The notes: a model not told the origin generated them from the letters alone. A stretch of 64,000 nucleotides of DNA from Hyposmocoma kahamanoa (GCF_003589595.1 NW_020654051.1:9774954-9838953), one strand, 5' to 3'. Positions 48,634 through 64,000 are shown, counted from the first letter of the stretch. Made by a program: numbers and translations.

Positions 48634-50676
48634 ATGTGGTACTTGTGGACCGCGTTACTGGTGGTGTCGTGCGCACTAGTGTCGGCGGGCGGGGCGGGGG
48701 AGCGGCCAGCGCCGGCCACGACCCGCGCGCCGCCTCGCACCCTCGACCGGCAAGCCGCCGAGCTCGCCTGGCGCACCTGGTTACAAAGCCCCGAAAGCAA
48801 CAACCAGAACGCTCCTCCAAGACGAATCATCACCAAGTCATTGTTCATTACTCCTCTTGTCTGCCCTAAAGGACAGAGGCTTGATGGGAAAGATTGCGTA
48901 GAGGTAATTTTTCCTTCTTTTCTTCTCTTACAATCGCGACACCCTACGTTACAAATTTCTTGTGATCTAAATTTAAGACCCAAACTATTGCCGGTGAGTG
49001 AGCCATTCATTCCTTTGCAAAACTTTTTCAATGACCTACTTCCACGATGTGCTCCCACTGTTCTATCTTATGTAACAATAATAAGATTAAAAAATTAAGA
49101 AATAAAATTAAATTAGAGATTTCGATTTTTTAGACAACACTACGAGTGTAAGTTCATAAATACAGTGACTATTTCCATTCCAGGTTTTGACGGTAGACAA
49201 GTCGGAACACGAGCGTCTACTGTTGAATCAACTGAACGCGTTTTTCACGGCATCTCCTGGCGCTGATGTGGTGTACGATTACGGAGAAGACGAGCCTGGA
49301 CCGCTGCAGCTCTCTATCCCCATAAACCTAGAAGCGCAGGCCGCTCCTCTACACGGACAAGAGCCATCCGCACAGGTATACCTGAATTTAAATTGTTTAT
49401 CGGTAACAAAAGCTAATGTTAACATACCTACCTAAATTACTCTACTCGTAAAATATTGTATATTTTTAAGACATGTTTTATTTATTTGCAGGCTCAAGAG
49501 CTGCACGGTAACTATGTCAAAGTTGACAAGAAAGAAAACACGAACCACGATATCGGCACTTCTAGCCTAGAAGCCGAACTAGAACTTCTACAACTACAAC
49601 ACTCTCAACACATTCAAAATGACACTTCAGCTGAAGGCATACTTAATCATAACGTATTGCTGCCTTTCGACAAACCCAAGCGTAACAGCCCCGTGGACAA
49701 TTCTACCGAAGTAATCGACAACATTGACAACGGAGAAGGACAAAAGGAAGTCGTTTTTGGACATGTTAATATTGACCCTGTGCTTCTTTACACCGAACCT
49801 ACCACAGAAACTGCAACAGAGCAAACTACGATTACTGATGCGGTCAGTGAACAAGGGACTGAAGTACCCACAGTTCTAAACAATGCAATTTCAGTTAACA
49901 ACTCAAACGAAAACAGCAACAACACTAATGAAGTTCCTACAGAGATGCCGACAACTTCCGAAATTTCTAATTCAACATCACTAATTTTAAAGAAGGAAAG
50001 TGACAAAACCAAACTGAACCCTGAAAATGACTACGCAGACATAGGCGAGGCTATCAAACTGATAAGCCGATATGCAGAAGTGACGACCGATGATAATTTC
50101 CCTAAAGATCAGAAAAAATATGCAATAAAGGACGATAATATATTAGGCACTCGCACTAAACTTCAATATCGCCGCAATAAACCGAAACCTTTCGAAAAAT
50201 TCATAAGACCTGTTGCACAATCACCCATTTTGGAATTTGCCAATAGCGAAAAAGTGCCACTGCAGTACGGTAATGGCGGCTTTTATCCTAAAAATGATGT
50301 TTACTACAGATACCCTTGGCAAAATCTGTATTCGCCTACACCACCTCCCGATTATCCATTTAAACATATCCAGGACTATTGGCCAGGTCAAAATCATGTG
50401 GGCGGTGTTTACAACATCGTACATGAGAATCCTAGGCGACACCATCATAGCTACCCTCATTACTTCAGACCTCACAGTTTTCCATACGCAAAGTATCCAG
50501 AATCTTACCAGGGATTACAACAGATATACTCTGGAAAACTTCAGCCGCTTACCCGCAGAACAATAGACCTTACTCACCAAAGCGGGACGTTGCAATCTCA
50601 GGCCAACAACCAAGATCTTTACAGTCTCCTAGGTTTGAGGCACTGGTTCAGCAGTCAAGGGTCTTCGAAAAGATAG
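48634..50676 (+). CDS. Unrecognised secreted protein, 548 aa, three coding exons
   Basis: Coding exons are 48634-48903, 49184-49375 and 49492-50676; both introns are phase 0 and obey GT-AG. An acceptor (TATTTACAG) ends 9 bases before the ATG, so a 5' UTR exon lies further upstream, not identified. The protein opens with a signal peptide (MWYLWTALLVVSCALVSAGG). An AELAWRTWL segment follows, and then the only conserved-looking motif, CPKGQRLDGKDC (Cys77 and Cys88). The middle (about residues 155-330) is acidic, Ser/Thr/Asn-rich and probably disordered. The C-terminus is rich in Tyr, Pro and His (for example YSPTPPPDYPFKH and PRRHHHSYPHYFRPH). I do not recognise the family. The layout fits an extracellular matrix, cuticle or signalling protein of insects. 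The gene model is firm; the function is open. Confidence 0.8.
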
Positions 50677-50765
50677 CCTGTTTCTCCGGTATTAGAAAAT
50701 TCGATGTTACCCGACGATATATAATGAAAGCTATGGGAAAATTTACATTACCATTAATTATTACA

Positions 50766-50775
50766 NNNNNNNNNN
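50766..50775. other. Small assembly gap (10 N)
   Basis: Ten unknown bases in the 3' UTR region of the secreted-protein gene, about 90 bases after its stop codon. Confidence 0.99.
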
Positions 50776-51275
50776 AAGTTCTTGTAAATATGCCTCCCTA
50801 ATTTTAAGTGTTTTATTTTGCAGCCGGAAATTGTTCGCATAGTATTATAGTTGTTTTACTCGGTGTTAAATGTAAATTGTTTTACTGTATTTAATCGTCA
50901 ATTAATTATTTATGTTCAACCTACTCGATGTATATTTTTATAATTTTTCGTTGTGAATGTAGATTAGTTATGTTCGGTTGCATTGTGGAACTAAAATGTA
51001 TGTATTCTATTTTAGTTGTAAATTTGGCACTGGCTTGCCACGGCAAATTTTCGATTAAAACCTAATAATATCATGTTTTTGTTTAACTGTGTAGATGTAC
51101 TATGATAGAGATTTGTTTGTATTATTTGTTGGTTCAGGCAGCTACTAATTTGGACTTGGGAAACCCGCCGACTCCGACAGACGAAGAAAATCATAATATT
51201 GACTATAACGCGGAACCGAACATTTGCTAAGTAGACGACAATTTAAAGCCAACATTGGAGAAAAATTAATTAAAA

Positions 51276-51281
51276 AATAAA
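51276..51281 (+). terminator. Poly(A) signal candidate for the secreted-protein gene
   Basis: A canonical AATAAA 600 bases after the stop codon. No other canonical signal was noted nearer on this strand. Chance is possible in AT-rich DNA. Confidence 0.35.
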
Positions 51282-52740
51282 TTTAAATGAAATCATATCC
51301 TATACTATGCAAGATAAGTAACAGTGTTTCAGAGGTTTTCCTAAAAAATTATGCTATGTTAGAAAATAATAGAAACATTCTTTATCAGTGTTATTATTCT
51401 ATACCGAATTAAACTTTATAATGATCCCACCAAAGCTTAGTTTAAGTGAATTAGTTAATCAAATAATAAATGTATTGACGGCTATTTGAATTACGTGGAA
51501 TATAAGAGTTAAATGTATTTTTGTATATTCACAAAATTTACTCTTTCTATTTTGTAGGAAAATCTTGAAACGTTTAGCGTTTTCTTAAACTTTTTAGATT
51601 ATTAACGATTACTAATAATTTAAAAAAAAATCGATGGATGACATCGTTAGGTATTAAATTAGTATTCAAAAATCGATAAACCAGTGTAAACAAACTATTA
51701 CGAACTACCAATCAAGTACAAAAAATATCTACCTGACACATACAGTCAAATGTTCATTACTTACAAAATTGGATTGCAAATTTAATACATAGGTAGGTAG
51801 TTATAGGGTTCGTAAATACGAGATATGTATATTAATCAAACAACTTAACTGTACAAATAGAGTAAGTTTTTAATATGAAAATCTTATAACTCTCAACTGA
51901 AGAATTTAGCTTGTTTGCTTACTGCAATTTGATGAATTAAACTATAACATTATCAATGCCAGTATTTTAATGTAAATATGTTATATTAAAAGTGGAATCA
52001 AATGAATAGTGTATTTTTATTTACATAATTATATTTATTGATCTTCAAGGGATAAGTGAAACCGAATATTTGCTGTAAGACATTTTATTGAAAAAAAATA
52101 CTCAATTCTAATAACATTCTTTGAATCAATAATTCCTACAAGAACTAATTCAAATATGAACTTGTTCAAAATAAAAGAGATTCCTTGCACTTGCACATAC
52201 TTCACGAAATTTACACAAAATGGGTAACATAATAATTCAGCAGAATATCCACAACTACTGTGAAATGATAAAAATATAGCAACATAATGTTTACTTACTT
52301 TGTGAGTAATTTGTACAAAATATCACATTCAATAAGAATACTTAGTACTTAACGAAAAACTATACACTTCACATGCAATGTGTATATTCAATGACAATGA
52401 TGATGATAGAGGAAAATCATAGAGCTACTAAAAGGAACATCTTAGGAAAATAGTTCTACAATGAAAGTAATATTTACATGGTGAAAAGCATCACTGAACT
52501 GAAGTATATGCAAGAACAGATAACAAATGTTCAACAAACATGGACATCATACAATTACTGGGTTTTGTTCTGAGCGAAATCACTATTTCTGGCCCTGACA
52601 TCTTTACCTAAAATTAAAAACTTAACATTGGTACTCTTTTTGTCTTTTGCAAAGATATCAACTGATAGACTTAAGAAATGAGTAAGTACAAGTAGACTTT
52701 GATTACCCACAGAAACTTAAAAAGTCTTTGCATAAACACT

Positions 52741-54953
52741 TCATCTAAACTCATAGATTTGGATGCTATGTTCCGGTACGTGGCTTAGTGTCAGAGATTG
52801 ATACCTGGAAAAATGACAATACATAATTGAATGAAATATGAAAGAATTAATTATACACAATGTTCACATGTGGAGTAAAGCGGCAGATATTCAAACCATA
52901 TTTCTATTGCAAAAATGAGTGATACATTCTGTGTCTAGGCTCTCGGGTTTCTCTCAGAGAAAAGTTTAAGCAGACTGGTATTATGACTGTGGCATCACCG
53001 TACATTTACTCAAATATTTTATATGCCCGTAAAAATATACATAATTTCACAAGAAACAAGCTATCCATATTATTAACCTTACAGCTAAGGGCAAACTCTT
53101 GGTACCACAATTTCGTTTAAACCAAGGTAAACAACTCTTTTATGGGGAACAGTATACGTTTTTACAATAAGATTCCAGAGCATACATATATTAAGATTAT
53201 CATTTCCTAAGTTTAAAAACTACATTAACGATATTTTGATTGAAAAGACATATTACAAAAATGAAGACTATGTGTTAGATACAGATGTATGGAAAGACGA
53301 CATGGCTCCAGAATGCACACAAATTTGATTTAAAGTGTATTCCATAGCATTTAAGTTTATTTGAAAAGAGCAATCCCTAGATTTTCTTGCTCGTTCTTCT
53401 CAGGGAAGTCTGCCAGCGAACGAGCAGTAGCTCAAATGTGACGTTTTCAAGTGTAAATTTATTTTAAGTATGGAACAAATTATTCTTTGACTTTGATAAT
53501 AATATATCTTTAATGTAAAAGTTGGTGCAACTATGTGAGTGTTGAGAAAACTCCAAACAATTTGTTGATAAGAAAGTAGACAAATTGTTATCATTATATT
53601 TTTGTGGCGTAAACAACTCCAACTCAAAAGTTACTAGGGAAGAGACAAATAGTTTACTAAGTGTTGTTTAATTTTATAGACATGACTTGAGACCTCCATA
53701 TTGAGTTTCACTGTTTATCAGTACCATAAAAAACGACAATGATGTAAAAGATGCCTCAAATACAATTTACTATAAGCATTGTTCTGAAGACTACTGCTAT
53801 TACGTAGTTGATCTCTAAAAAAATACTACAAAATTTATACAAACTTACCATTCGGAACTTCGATGATAATAATATCCTTCAATAGTTGCCGCAGACTTAT
53901 GGAAGCATATGTAATAAAACCCAGCAAATGAAGCACCATTTATGTCCTTAATTGTGTGGTCGGGCACCAAGAAGTGCTCCTTCCATCTCATAAATACGTA
54001 GTCAGCCTTAGCAAGAGAGTCATAGTCAAACGAATCAGAGTTGAATGTTTTCAAATACGGCACAAATAAGTCAAATTTACTCTGAAATAACAAACAAAAG
54101 TTGACAACATTCAATATTCAAAGTGGAATGAAATAACCACTTTTTAATAATTTGTTTTAAATATAAATTTATAAATGCTATCTTATCTTCTGTCTGCTTA
54201 TCCATACTTCTACTAGGATTTATGTCAAAATTCTAATCTTGTTAGTTGTTATCAAAAACATTATATTGTATCAAGTTGAATGAGAAAAATGTAGTATGTT
54301 AATTATTTTATTTATATATTGTAGACAAATCAGCGATGGCTGCTTGTCTATAACCAAATAAATAAACATTTTACTTGTTTACAATTAATTTAGAATACCA
54401 AGCACATACCCAATGTTTCCTGTCTACATCTTCATCAGCGTCCCATTTTCGTGTAAGAAAAGGATATTTGGCTGATATTATTTCACCATCAAAAAAGGTA
54501 GTCAACGTAGGAAACTCCTCCGTAAGCCCCTTTATTTTTAAATAACCACAAAGGTATGAATTTTCTTCATCAACATGCTGCAAAAAATAAGTTATATAAC
54601 CATTATTTCAATATCTAAAGTGAATAAGTGAAACACACAACACATACATGCAAAACACAAAGTACATAAGCACAGATTTCCCAACAGAGTAAATACAACA
54701 AAAATACAACAGATTTTCAAGAATTTTTTCTACATAAAGATAAGGGGAAATAATTAAGTGCCCGCCTTTAACAATATTGCGTACTTACTTTGTTTTTGTT
54801 ACTAACCTGCAAAACGACTTCGACTTCGTAAGAGTTGCCTTTGGATTTTTGGTGCCCTTGGAATTTGGAACCATTGTATAAGAGAGACTTAGTAACACCA
54901 GGCTGTTTGGAGTTTGCTGGGGGTGGTGGAGTTATATCAACTTTTACTGGCAT
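52741..54953 (-). CDS. Gid4: Gid4, substrate receptor of the CTLH E3 ubiquitin ligase
   Basis: Gid4 (yeast Vid24) recognises N-terminal degrons, classically Pro/N-degrons, and brings targets to the CTLH/GID ubiquitin ligase. Four coding exons in transcription order: 54953-54807, 54577-54410, 54081-53849, 52804-52741; introns are GT-AG and the joined frame is 203 codons. The ORF matches the conserved Vid24 beta-barrel core almost throughout: [105 protein letters not shown], and the final [14 protein letters not shown]. The start was set at 54953 because an in-frame stop lies at 55071-55073 and no ATG lies between. [13 protein letters not shown] also aligns with the start of homology in vertebrate GID4, whose long N-terminal extension is absent here. 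It is head-to-head with Pkn. Confidence 0.95.
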
Positions 54954-55681
54954 TATTTTTCCATCAAAACTACGACCCCGATATTGTACAACGTTATTGA
55001 CAGACAGCTGTGGATGGATTCCTTCCTCTAGCTTTCCTTTGACAGATCGTCTTCTTTCGAGCAAATTCGATTACTTAAAACTTGAAAGGAATATGGAATC
55101 AAAGTGCACTGACGATTCCTTATAAGAAAAAAGGACCTTTCAACAGCGTCTGTTTGTTTTGAAATGCAGTATTTCATGAAAATTTTGTATAAAAGGAAAT
55201 GAAAGTTTTTCTTGTTTGACTAATTTGACATTTGACAATGACAAACAAATATCTTTGTAGTCTATGTATTTGATAGAGATGTACGTGATTGAAAAAAAAA
55301 TTAACTCTTTACAATTGAATCATTCAATAATGTATGTACTTTTCTACTACACCAACACCAAACAGGAACGTGGGAAGCGTATATTGTCTGAATTGTCTAT
55401 GGCAGAATCTTCTCTGTAATCTACGGCATAATGGTAGGTTTTCTTCGTTTCGTTGGTTTCGTTGACCGACCAACTTGTAATATAAATTATTTTGTTTTGT
55501 GATATAATTAGAAAATATGTTGAAATATAGATTATAACAAAATGTGTTCGTGTATTATATCAAGTTATATTCGTGAACGTGTTGCCTCCACCTACGTTTT
55601 CTGATCTACAAGCAATAGTAGTTGTGATATTTTCCCACATATAATTATGGTTAACTGACGTTAGTCTGTGCATCCTCAATT
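54954..55681. promoter_or_regulatory. Shared 5' region of the divergent Gid4 and Pkn genes
   Basis: 728 bp separate the two start codons, so both promoters must lie here or the genes have distant 5' exons. No TATA box stands out. The Pkn leader contains a three-codon upstream frame, ATG GTT AAC TGA at 55647-55658, 23 bases before the Pkn start codon, and an in-frame stop (TAA, 55652-55654) that fixes 55682 as the first usable ATG. Confidence 0.55.
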
Positions 55682-59028
<3,347 letters not shown>

Positions 59029-59100
59029 AAACAATGTGTCAAAACATATTTAAAGTTAATAGATAATTTCTTACAGTAATTACAGTATTGTATTACAAAC

Positions 59101-59106
59101 AATAAA
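59101..59106 (+). terminator. Poly(A) signal candidate for Pkn
   Basis: A canonical AATAAA 72 bases after the Pkn stop codon. Another lies near 59233. A short 3' UTR fits the convergent neighbour. Confidence 0.5.
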
Positions 59107-60329
59107 CCCCATTGCCTTACAAGTTGTGTGAAAAGTTCTGTATTTGATAAGTGTTATCTCTAACAAAAGAGTGTCGTAACATAAGATTCTCTTGTTAATT
59201 TGTATTTAATGCAGTTAAATGCAATATTTTATAATAAAACTGTGTAATTTAATATTAATAAGTTTTAAATATAGTGCTAATGTTTATTTTTTTAAAACAT
59301 CGTGTTATAGATTTATATAATTATTATTATGTAGTTATGAAATGATTAACTTAGAAAGTAATAAAGATTTTAATGGTTAAGTGAAGGCGTGTCAAAATCA
59401 TATTACGTTTTCAGTCAATTGTTTACTTATTCAGTGAAATAAAGATATCTTAAACTTTAATAGTGATGCTTTAAATACATATTATATTAACCTTAATATA
59501 ATTTCAATAAAATTAGGACAGCAAAGTACACATTTGAATGAGAAAATATGTACATTGAAAAAATATTACTAACTTCTAACAGTCTTATGTAAAGGCAGAA
59601 TAAAACAACTGTATGGGAATCATAACTTCTTAATTTTTTATATACCGCAAATTATGAGCTCATTATAAAACATGGAACTGATTGCCATTCAACAAAAGGA
59701 CTTGTTACATGGTGTCATGTATAGTTTGGCGCTGTGTAAACAGAACGTCATTGGATTAATAGAAAAAAATACATTATATACACAGGTCAGTTTGCAAACT
59801 ATCTTCAACTACTGGAAAACATCATACACTTCATACAAGCCCAAAAAAGATCTGATAAGGAAGAAGACATGTCACAATTTTGCTTATGAATCAAATCACA
59901 CTAATACAATTTTATATCTTACTCAACTTTAAACAATAAGATTCTCAATAATCAACAGAGTATTCGTCTAGTTTCCTTTACACCCCCAGATCAAGACAAT
60001 ATTAAATACAAATTGCCATCCAATTGACTACTTAATCTTTTAAATAACATTCTGACTAACCCATTTAGGGAAATAAGTGTCTTTCACAATACATTTTATA
60101 TGTAGAATCCTAGCTCTCTACTGAGAAAATCCCTCTCATATTTGTTTCTAATAATTCAACTGAAGCAATAAGAAACAAGTTTTAAATTTAACTTAATTGG
60201 TGTTAAAGGGTACAAACCTAAACAAGACATTTTATAAAGAAAGTAGTTCACATTATTATATACAATTCCACACATAGCTGACAGTCTTAAATTATAAATA
60301 ACACCTGAATGACATGTCTTAAGGGTTGC
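59107..60329. other. Convergent 3' region of Pkn and inc
   Basis: AT-rich, with no supported gene. A plus-strand frame of 86 codons at 59672-59932 has no recognisable domain and probably lies in the inc 3' UTR on the other strand. Confidence 0.5.
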
Positions 60330-61139
60330 TCACATACGCGACCCCTTTTGTTGCAGCACCTTCGCGCGGTCTGTGGGCTCCACATCATTGCTGTTGAGGG
60401 AGTTGCCACACTCTCGACTGACCACACAAAGAAACTCTGCATGTTCCTCATTGCCGTAATTGTACTGTGAGCCAATATTAATAAGTTGTTCAAACTTCCA
60501 ACCGTCCGACATTGTTGATACCATTTGAGTGAGTTCTTCTTCATGGAACTGCAATACTCTGTACACATGTTTCTTTGAATCTTTCTGTGGTCTTCTTTCT
60601 CTATTGCATATTCTTTCTTTAACTAACCTTATCAACTCTGTAATATTATAAAACTCCGCTTCCTCCAAAACCCCCTCCTCGGCGATATCATTGTTGATAA
60701 CTAGTTTACCATGTCGTAGATAGTTGAGCACTGGCGAAAAGTAAGTAGGGTCTCTATCTATTAAATACGCACCCGTCTCGTCCTGCAAATAAAAAAAATT
60801 GCATTAAATTTAAGATTTCATAACAATCATCATATCATTTCAGCTGAAAGACGTCCACTGCTGGACATGGGCCAATAATAAAGCCAGTCCAATAAGATAA
60901 TCTTATTAGCATATAAAAAGATGAGAAATCGCACAAACCCTGTCTGAAATCAAATCGCTGTCCTCTTGAACTAATCGATACAAAAATGAATTAGGATCCC
61001 TACATAGTGTAGTTTTAGTGGTTAAAAAATATGTTCCCCCAACGTTGAGCTTCACCCATTGCTTGCTACTCCGTCTTTCACTGTTGAATTTTTGTATATT
61101 TTCTTTGGTAAAATCACCGTCACTTAATCGCTCCGCCAT
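60330..61139 (-). CDS. inc: Insomniac-like BTB/POZ adaptor of Cullin-3 (KCTD2/5/17 type)
   Basis: KCTD5-type proteins form oligomers through a BTB domain and carry substrates to Cullin-3 ubiquitin ligases; the fly member, insomniac, is needed for normal sleep. Coding exons are 61139-60939 and 60782-60330 (phase 0 GT-AG intron), giving 217 aa, close to fly and human proteins. The BTB domain starts at [20 protein letters not shown] and runs through [20 protein letters not shown] and [19 protein letters not shown]. The conserved C-terminal domain reads [20 protein letters not shown], then [20 protein letters not shown], and ends with the family's GSRM. The start at 61139 has a good context (GCCATGG) and lies just before the homology; in-frame upstream ATGs at 61199 and 61250 would add a hydrophobic leader not seen in the family. 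Confidence 0.95.
60837..60880 (-). repeat. RTE-type LINE tail in the inc intron
   Basis: CGTCCACTGCTGGACATGGGCC is the reverse complement of the common RTE 3' end (coding -QQW-). The fragment sits entirely inside the 156 bp intron of inc, of which it makes up about a quarter. Confidence 0.45.
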
Positions 61140-61959
61140 GGCGTACCATAAACAAAAATATATTTTTTTACAGATAACAAAAAAGTTAAACTCGGCCATA
61201 ACGCTTGTCAGTCTATCAATAAAGATTGCGATCCATATCTCGAATCTCAATAAAAAATATTCCGATTAAACGCTTGAATGTACGTACTTTCGAACATATT
61301 TGCAAGGAACACTAATATTTTACGACAAAAATAACGGGGCAGAAAAACATTTCTCGTGAATGTATTTGCTTATCGTCTTCATCAATGACCCTTTGGACAC
61401 ACTCGCTTTCCCAGATTTCCCACACGCAAACCTTGGGCGTGGCACACGATTACACCTTCAACAAACTTAAATAACATACTCTGTTTATAGGTAGGTAATC
61501 ACTCGCGAATGACTGCAGAAATGGATCGCCGCCCCGGCCGCCTGTTACGCATACATCTAGTTACAATTTTGGTAGTCTAATAAAACCGTTAAGAAGTAGT
61601 GCATTCATTAAAGCCTCAAATCAATTCTACTGTATTTTAAAAAAATCTTTTGAAATATAAATAAAAATGTTGTGAAATGTTTGTCAATAAACACAAAATT
61701 TTAAAATTAAAAAATTAAAATGAATTTTGCAAACCTATTACGTTCCAAAGAGAACTCTCTTTTGCTTGGCACTATTTTGTTTTGTTTGTCTATGGCTTTT
61801 GACAAAAAGAACTTTCCTCTGATGCCGTTTTATTTGGGTCGCAGATTTTTAGTAATTTCCCGAAACGACAAGCATTGTTTTGAGAAGGTTTGTTTTGGGA
61901 CGGTGAAGTGAATTCGTACAATGTAATCTTGATAGATTTCAAATGTATAGTGTGTCACA
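61140..61959. promoter_or_regulatory. Shared 5' region of the divergent inc and Sap130 genes
   Basis: 820 bp lie between the start codons. A GC-rich patch (near 61530-61550) stands out against AT-rich flanks and may mark a promoter. A 63-codon plus frame (61720-61911), in phase with Sap130 but closed by a stop 48 bases before it, would act as an upstream frame if the transcript begins that far up. I see no protein family in it. Confidence 0.45.
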
Positions 61960-64000
61960 ATGAGCAGTAATGTAGAGAATGATAGGTCGATAACAGCGGG
62001 CAAGATGTATCCCATTGACTTGGCACCGCAGAAAATTACTATCGTGAAAAGTGTATCCAATGCAGAAGTGAAAATGGCGCACCTAATCCCAGGGCAGCCC
62101 AAAACCACCGCCGCAGGTCAATTAATAACTCATCCAGGGCCTGTCGGCTTGTTGCGTCCAACTGCCCAAATCCTCTCGCCTGGCGTCTCCTCGCAGGTTA
62201 GCATAGCTTTTTGTTATTTCTTTAACTAAACTATCTTAAAATATTTAATTACAAAGCATTCACGGTGGCTTTGACGCTTGACAACTTAAAAAAGTTATGA
62301 AAATGGCATTACAAAAATAAATAGTTTGTCATTTTTAATGGTCCTCTTTTTATACTACTGTAACAATTATTTTCAAGTAATAATTTTTGCTGTTTTTTTC
62401 TGTTTTACAGCCACAGATGATAGTGACGGGCTCACCCCTCTTGCAAGGCACACAGATAGTTAGTCAAGGGTCACAGATCATTGGACAAAGTTCTCAAATA
62501 ATTAGCCCTGGTGGGCAGATATTGAGTCCAGGAACTCAGATTATAAGCCAAGGGACTCAACTTACTGCAGTGTCAAGTACTAGTAATACAGGTTCCAGTA
62601 ATGTTCAAGTTAGTGTGCCGTCATCAGTGAGTGGCCAAGTACTTAGTGTGGGTGGATTAGTGAGTGCAGGACCGGCTCAACTTGTGAGTGGAGCTGCCAA
62701 TCTTGTGGTCAGCTCTTCGGTGCGTACTTTACCACCAAGTGTTAGAGTACTGCCGCCCCTACCTCATCATAATAATAGACCAGGTAATTTTTTATCTTCT
62801 TCTTTTTATGATGTAAAATAACCAAAATGGAATTATTTTTCAATGCAGAAAACATAATTTCTCTCAACTTGTAATTTTATTAATGCTTGTCATGTAGCAA
62901 CTAAATTTAAAAACTACTATTTTTTATTTTTATTTTTTGAGCTACTATTTAAACTTATTTTTTAAAGGCAAAGATTACTTCTGTTCCTTTAAAAAATAAG
63001 TTTAAATAGTTAAATATTTTTTAAAGGAACAGAAGTAATCTTTTCCTTTATGATAAATATATTTTTTTAATTATGTGTTTATTGTAGATGCAATATTTAT
63101 GTATGTACATATAGCAATACTTTAAAAATATGTTTCTATTATAATTCACAGCTACAGCCGTTCTATCAACAGTCAATGTATCAAGTGCAGGTGGTGTACT
63201 GGTAAGCAAAGGTGTGACTAGCCACGTACCGCGAGGTCTTGCCGCCGGTGCTTCACTTGCCGTGCGTCCTGTCGCGCCAGCCGCATCTGCCATTAGTGGT
63301 CAGTATTAACATGTTATTTATAAAGTTTCCTATGTCCAAAAACTGTCTGATTCATATTTTATGGTTGTTCTTAGGATATAATAAGATTAGCTCTCGGAAT
63401 GAAAAAGGGCACAACTGTTGTGTAAAGTACGCCTAGTTGTGTCTTTTCTCATTATGAGGGCAGAGTTATGCATTATATAAATAAGTATTATAATTAATTT
63501 GATATTAAACAACATTCTTGTTTATTTTTATTAAGGACATTATTGCAAACTTTTATTCTTACTAGGAGATTGTGTCTAAACAGTGAAAAATAATTCATGG
63601 ATATAAGTCTCAATCAAATTTAATTTTACTGTGCAATAATAATACTGCTGAAACATAGTCTTTTGACTACAATAATACTCAATCAAATTCTGTACATCTT
63701 GTTCCGGATGTTTAGAGATACATGTACATAGAAAATTTGCTTAATAAAATACTTTTTTTTATATAAGAATATCAATTCTATTTCAAGGTGGCGCATGGTC
63801 AAGTGGTCGTGGTCGTGGTGCGTTAGTATACGGCGCGCGAACGCCTCTAACACGCGCTGCGCCCCCCCGCGCGCCGTCTGCGCCACCCGCACCCACAAGT
63901 ACTCCCTCCCCAGCACCCTCACCAGCCTGCGCCGCTGGTCCCACAGCAACAATCACAGTGACACAAGCATCACATTCTGCCATGGTCACTTTGCCCACAA
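61960..64000 (+). CDS. Sap130: Probable Sap130, Sin3/HDAC complex subunit (5' part)
   Basis: Four coding exons are readable: 61960-62196, 62411-62783, 63152-63298 and 63788 to the window edge (phases 0, 1, 1), about 323 codons so far. The protein is low-complexity. Exon 2 carries near-repeats of the type GTQIVSQGSQIIGQSSQIIS. Exon 3 has TSHVPRGLAAGASLAVRP, which resembles the SHLPRGAAAAA region of vertebrate SAP130. Exon 4 opens with GGAWSSGRGRGALVYGARTP, then Ala/Pro-rich sequence and TVTQASHSAMVTLP. Sap130 is a scaffold of the Sin3 histone-deacetylase corepressor in the nucleus; its conserved C-terminal domain would lie outside the window. The exon chain is well supported. The identity is only moderately so, because low-complexity sequence can mislead; another Gln/Ser-rich nuclear cofactor is the alternative. 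Confidence 0.6.
62944..63043. repeat. Two overlapping long perfect hairpins in a Sap130 intron
   Basis: Hairpin 1 has 25 bp arms at 62944-62968 and 62986-63010. Hairpin 2 has 29 bp arms at 62970-62998 and 63015-63043. The right arm of the first overlaps the left arm of the second, so only one can form at a time. No mismatch was found in either pair. They lie between coding exons 2 and 3. Confidence 0.9.

Larger units (their letters stand above)
50677..52740. other. Convergent 3' UTR region of the secreted gene and Gid4
   Basis: No further gene. A plus-strand AATAAA at 51276-51281 could end the secreted-protein transcript about 600 bases after its stop. On the minus strand an AATAAA at about 52083-52088 could end Gid4, giving a 3' UTR of about 650 bases. 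The sequence between is AT-rich. Confidence 0.5.

Overview
The window is animal nuclear DNA and most likely from a moth or butterfly. Introns are short GT-AG introns, the background is AT-rich, and there are many small repeats: tails of RTE-type LINEs, tRNA-like SINE heads, several MITE families and a recurrent family of about 300 bp. The encoded proteins are of insect type. No species can be named from the sequence. There are two runs of N, at 15331-15730 and 50766-50775.

Left three quarters (1 to about 48300): no complete host gene could be supported. This part is non-coding DNA and transposon remains. It holds ten copies of a 300 bp repeat family ('family A'), three copies of a second family ('family B'), one of them split by a 426 bp insertion, and an inverted-repeat element with a MADF-domain reading frame (PIF/Harbinger-like). 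It also holds a 12-unit 20 bp minisatellite, a 5'-truncated LINE with a 14 bp target duplication and an internal perfect palindrome, a broken RTE LINE of about 3 kb, and two copies of a long-armed MITE. One convincing exon-like block (34390-34460) may belong to a gene that mostly lies elsewhere.

Right quarter (48634 to 64000): a compact cluster of five genes. In order they are a novel-looking secreted protein (+, 3 coding exons, 548 aa), the CTLH E3 substrate receptor Gid4 (-, 4 exons, 203 aa), protein kinase N (+, 2 exons, 1036 aa), the KCTD2/5/17-type Cullin-3 adaptor insomniac (-, 2 exons, 217 aa), and the 5' part of a probable Sin3-complex subunit Sap130 (+, running off the right edge). 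Gid4/Pkn and inc/Sap130 are head-to-head pairs with likely shared promoter regions. The secreted gene/Gid4 and Pkn/inc pairs are convergent. Gid4 and inc are both substrate receptors of ubiquitin ligases, but the sequence gives no evidence that the five genes form one pathway.

I found no clear new biological system. The points most worth checking are the threonine that replaces the usual acidic residue in the Pkn hydrophobic motif, the MADF-bearing element, the LINE with its inverted duplication, the overlapping long hairpins in a Sap130 intron, and the unrecognised secreted protein.
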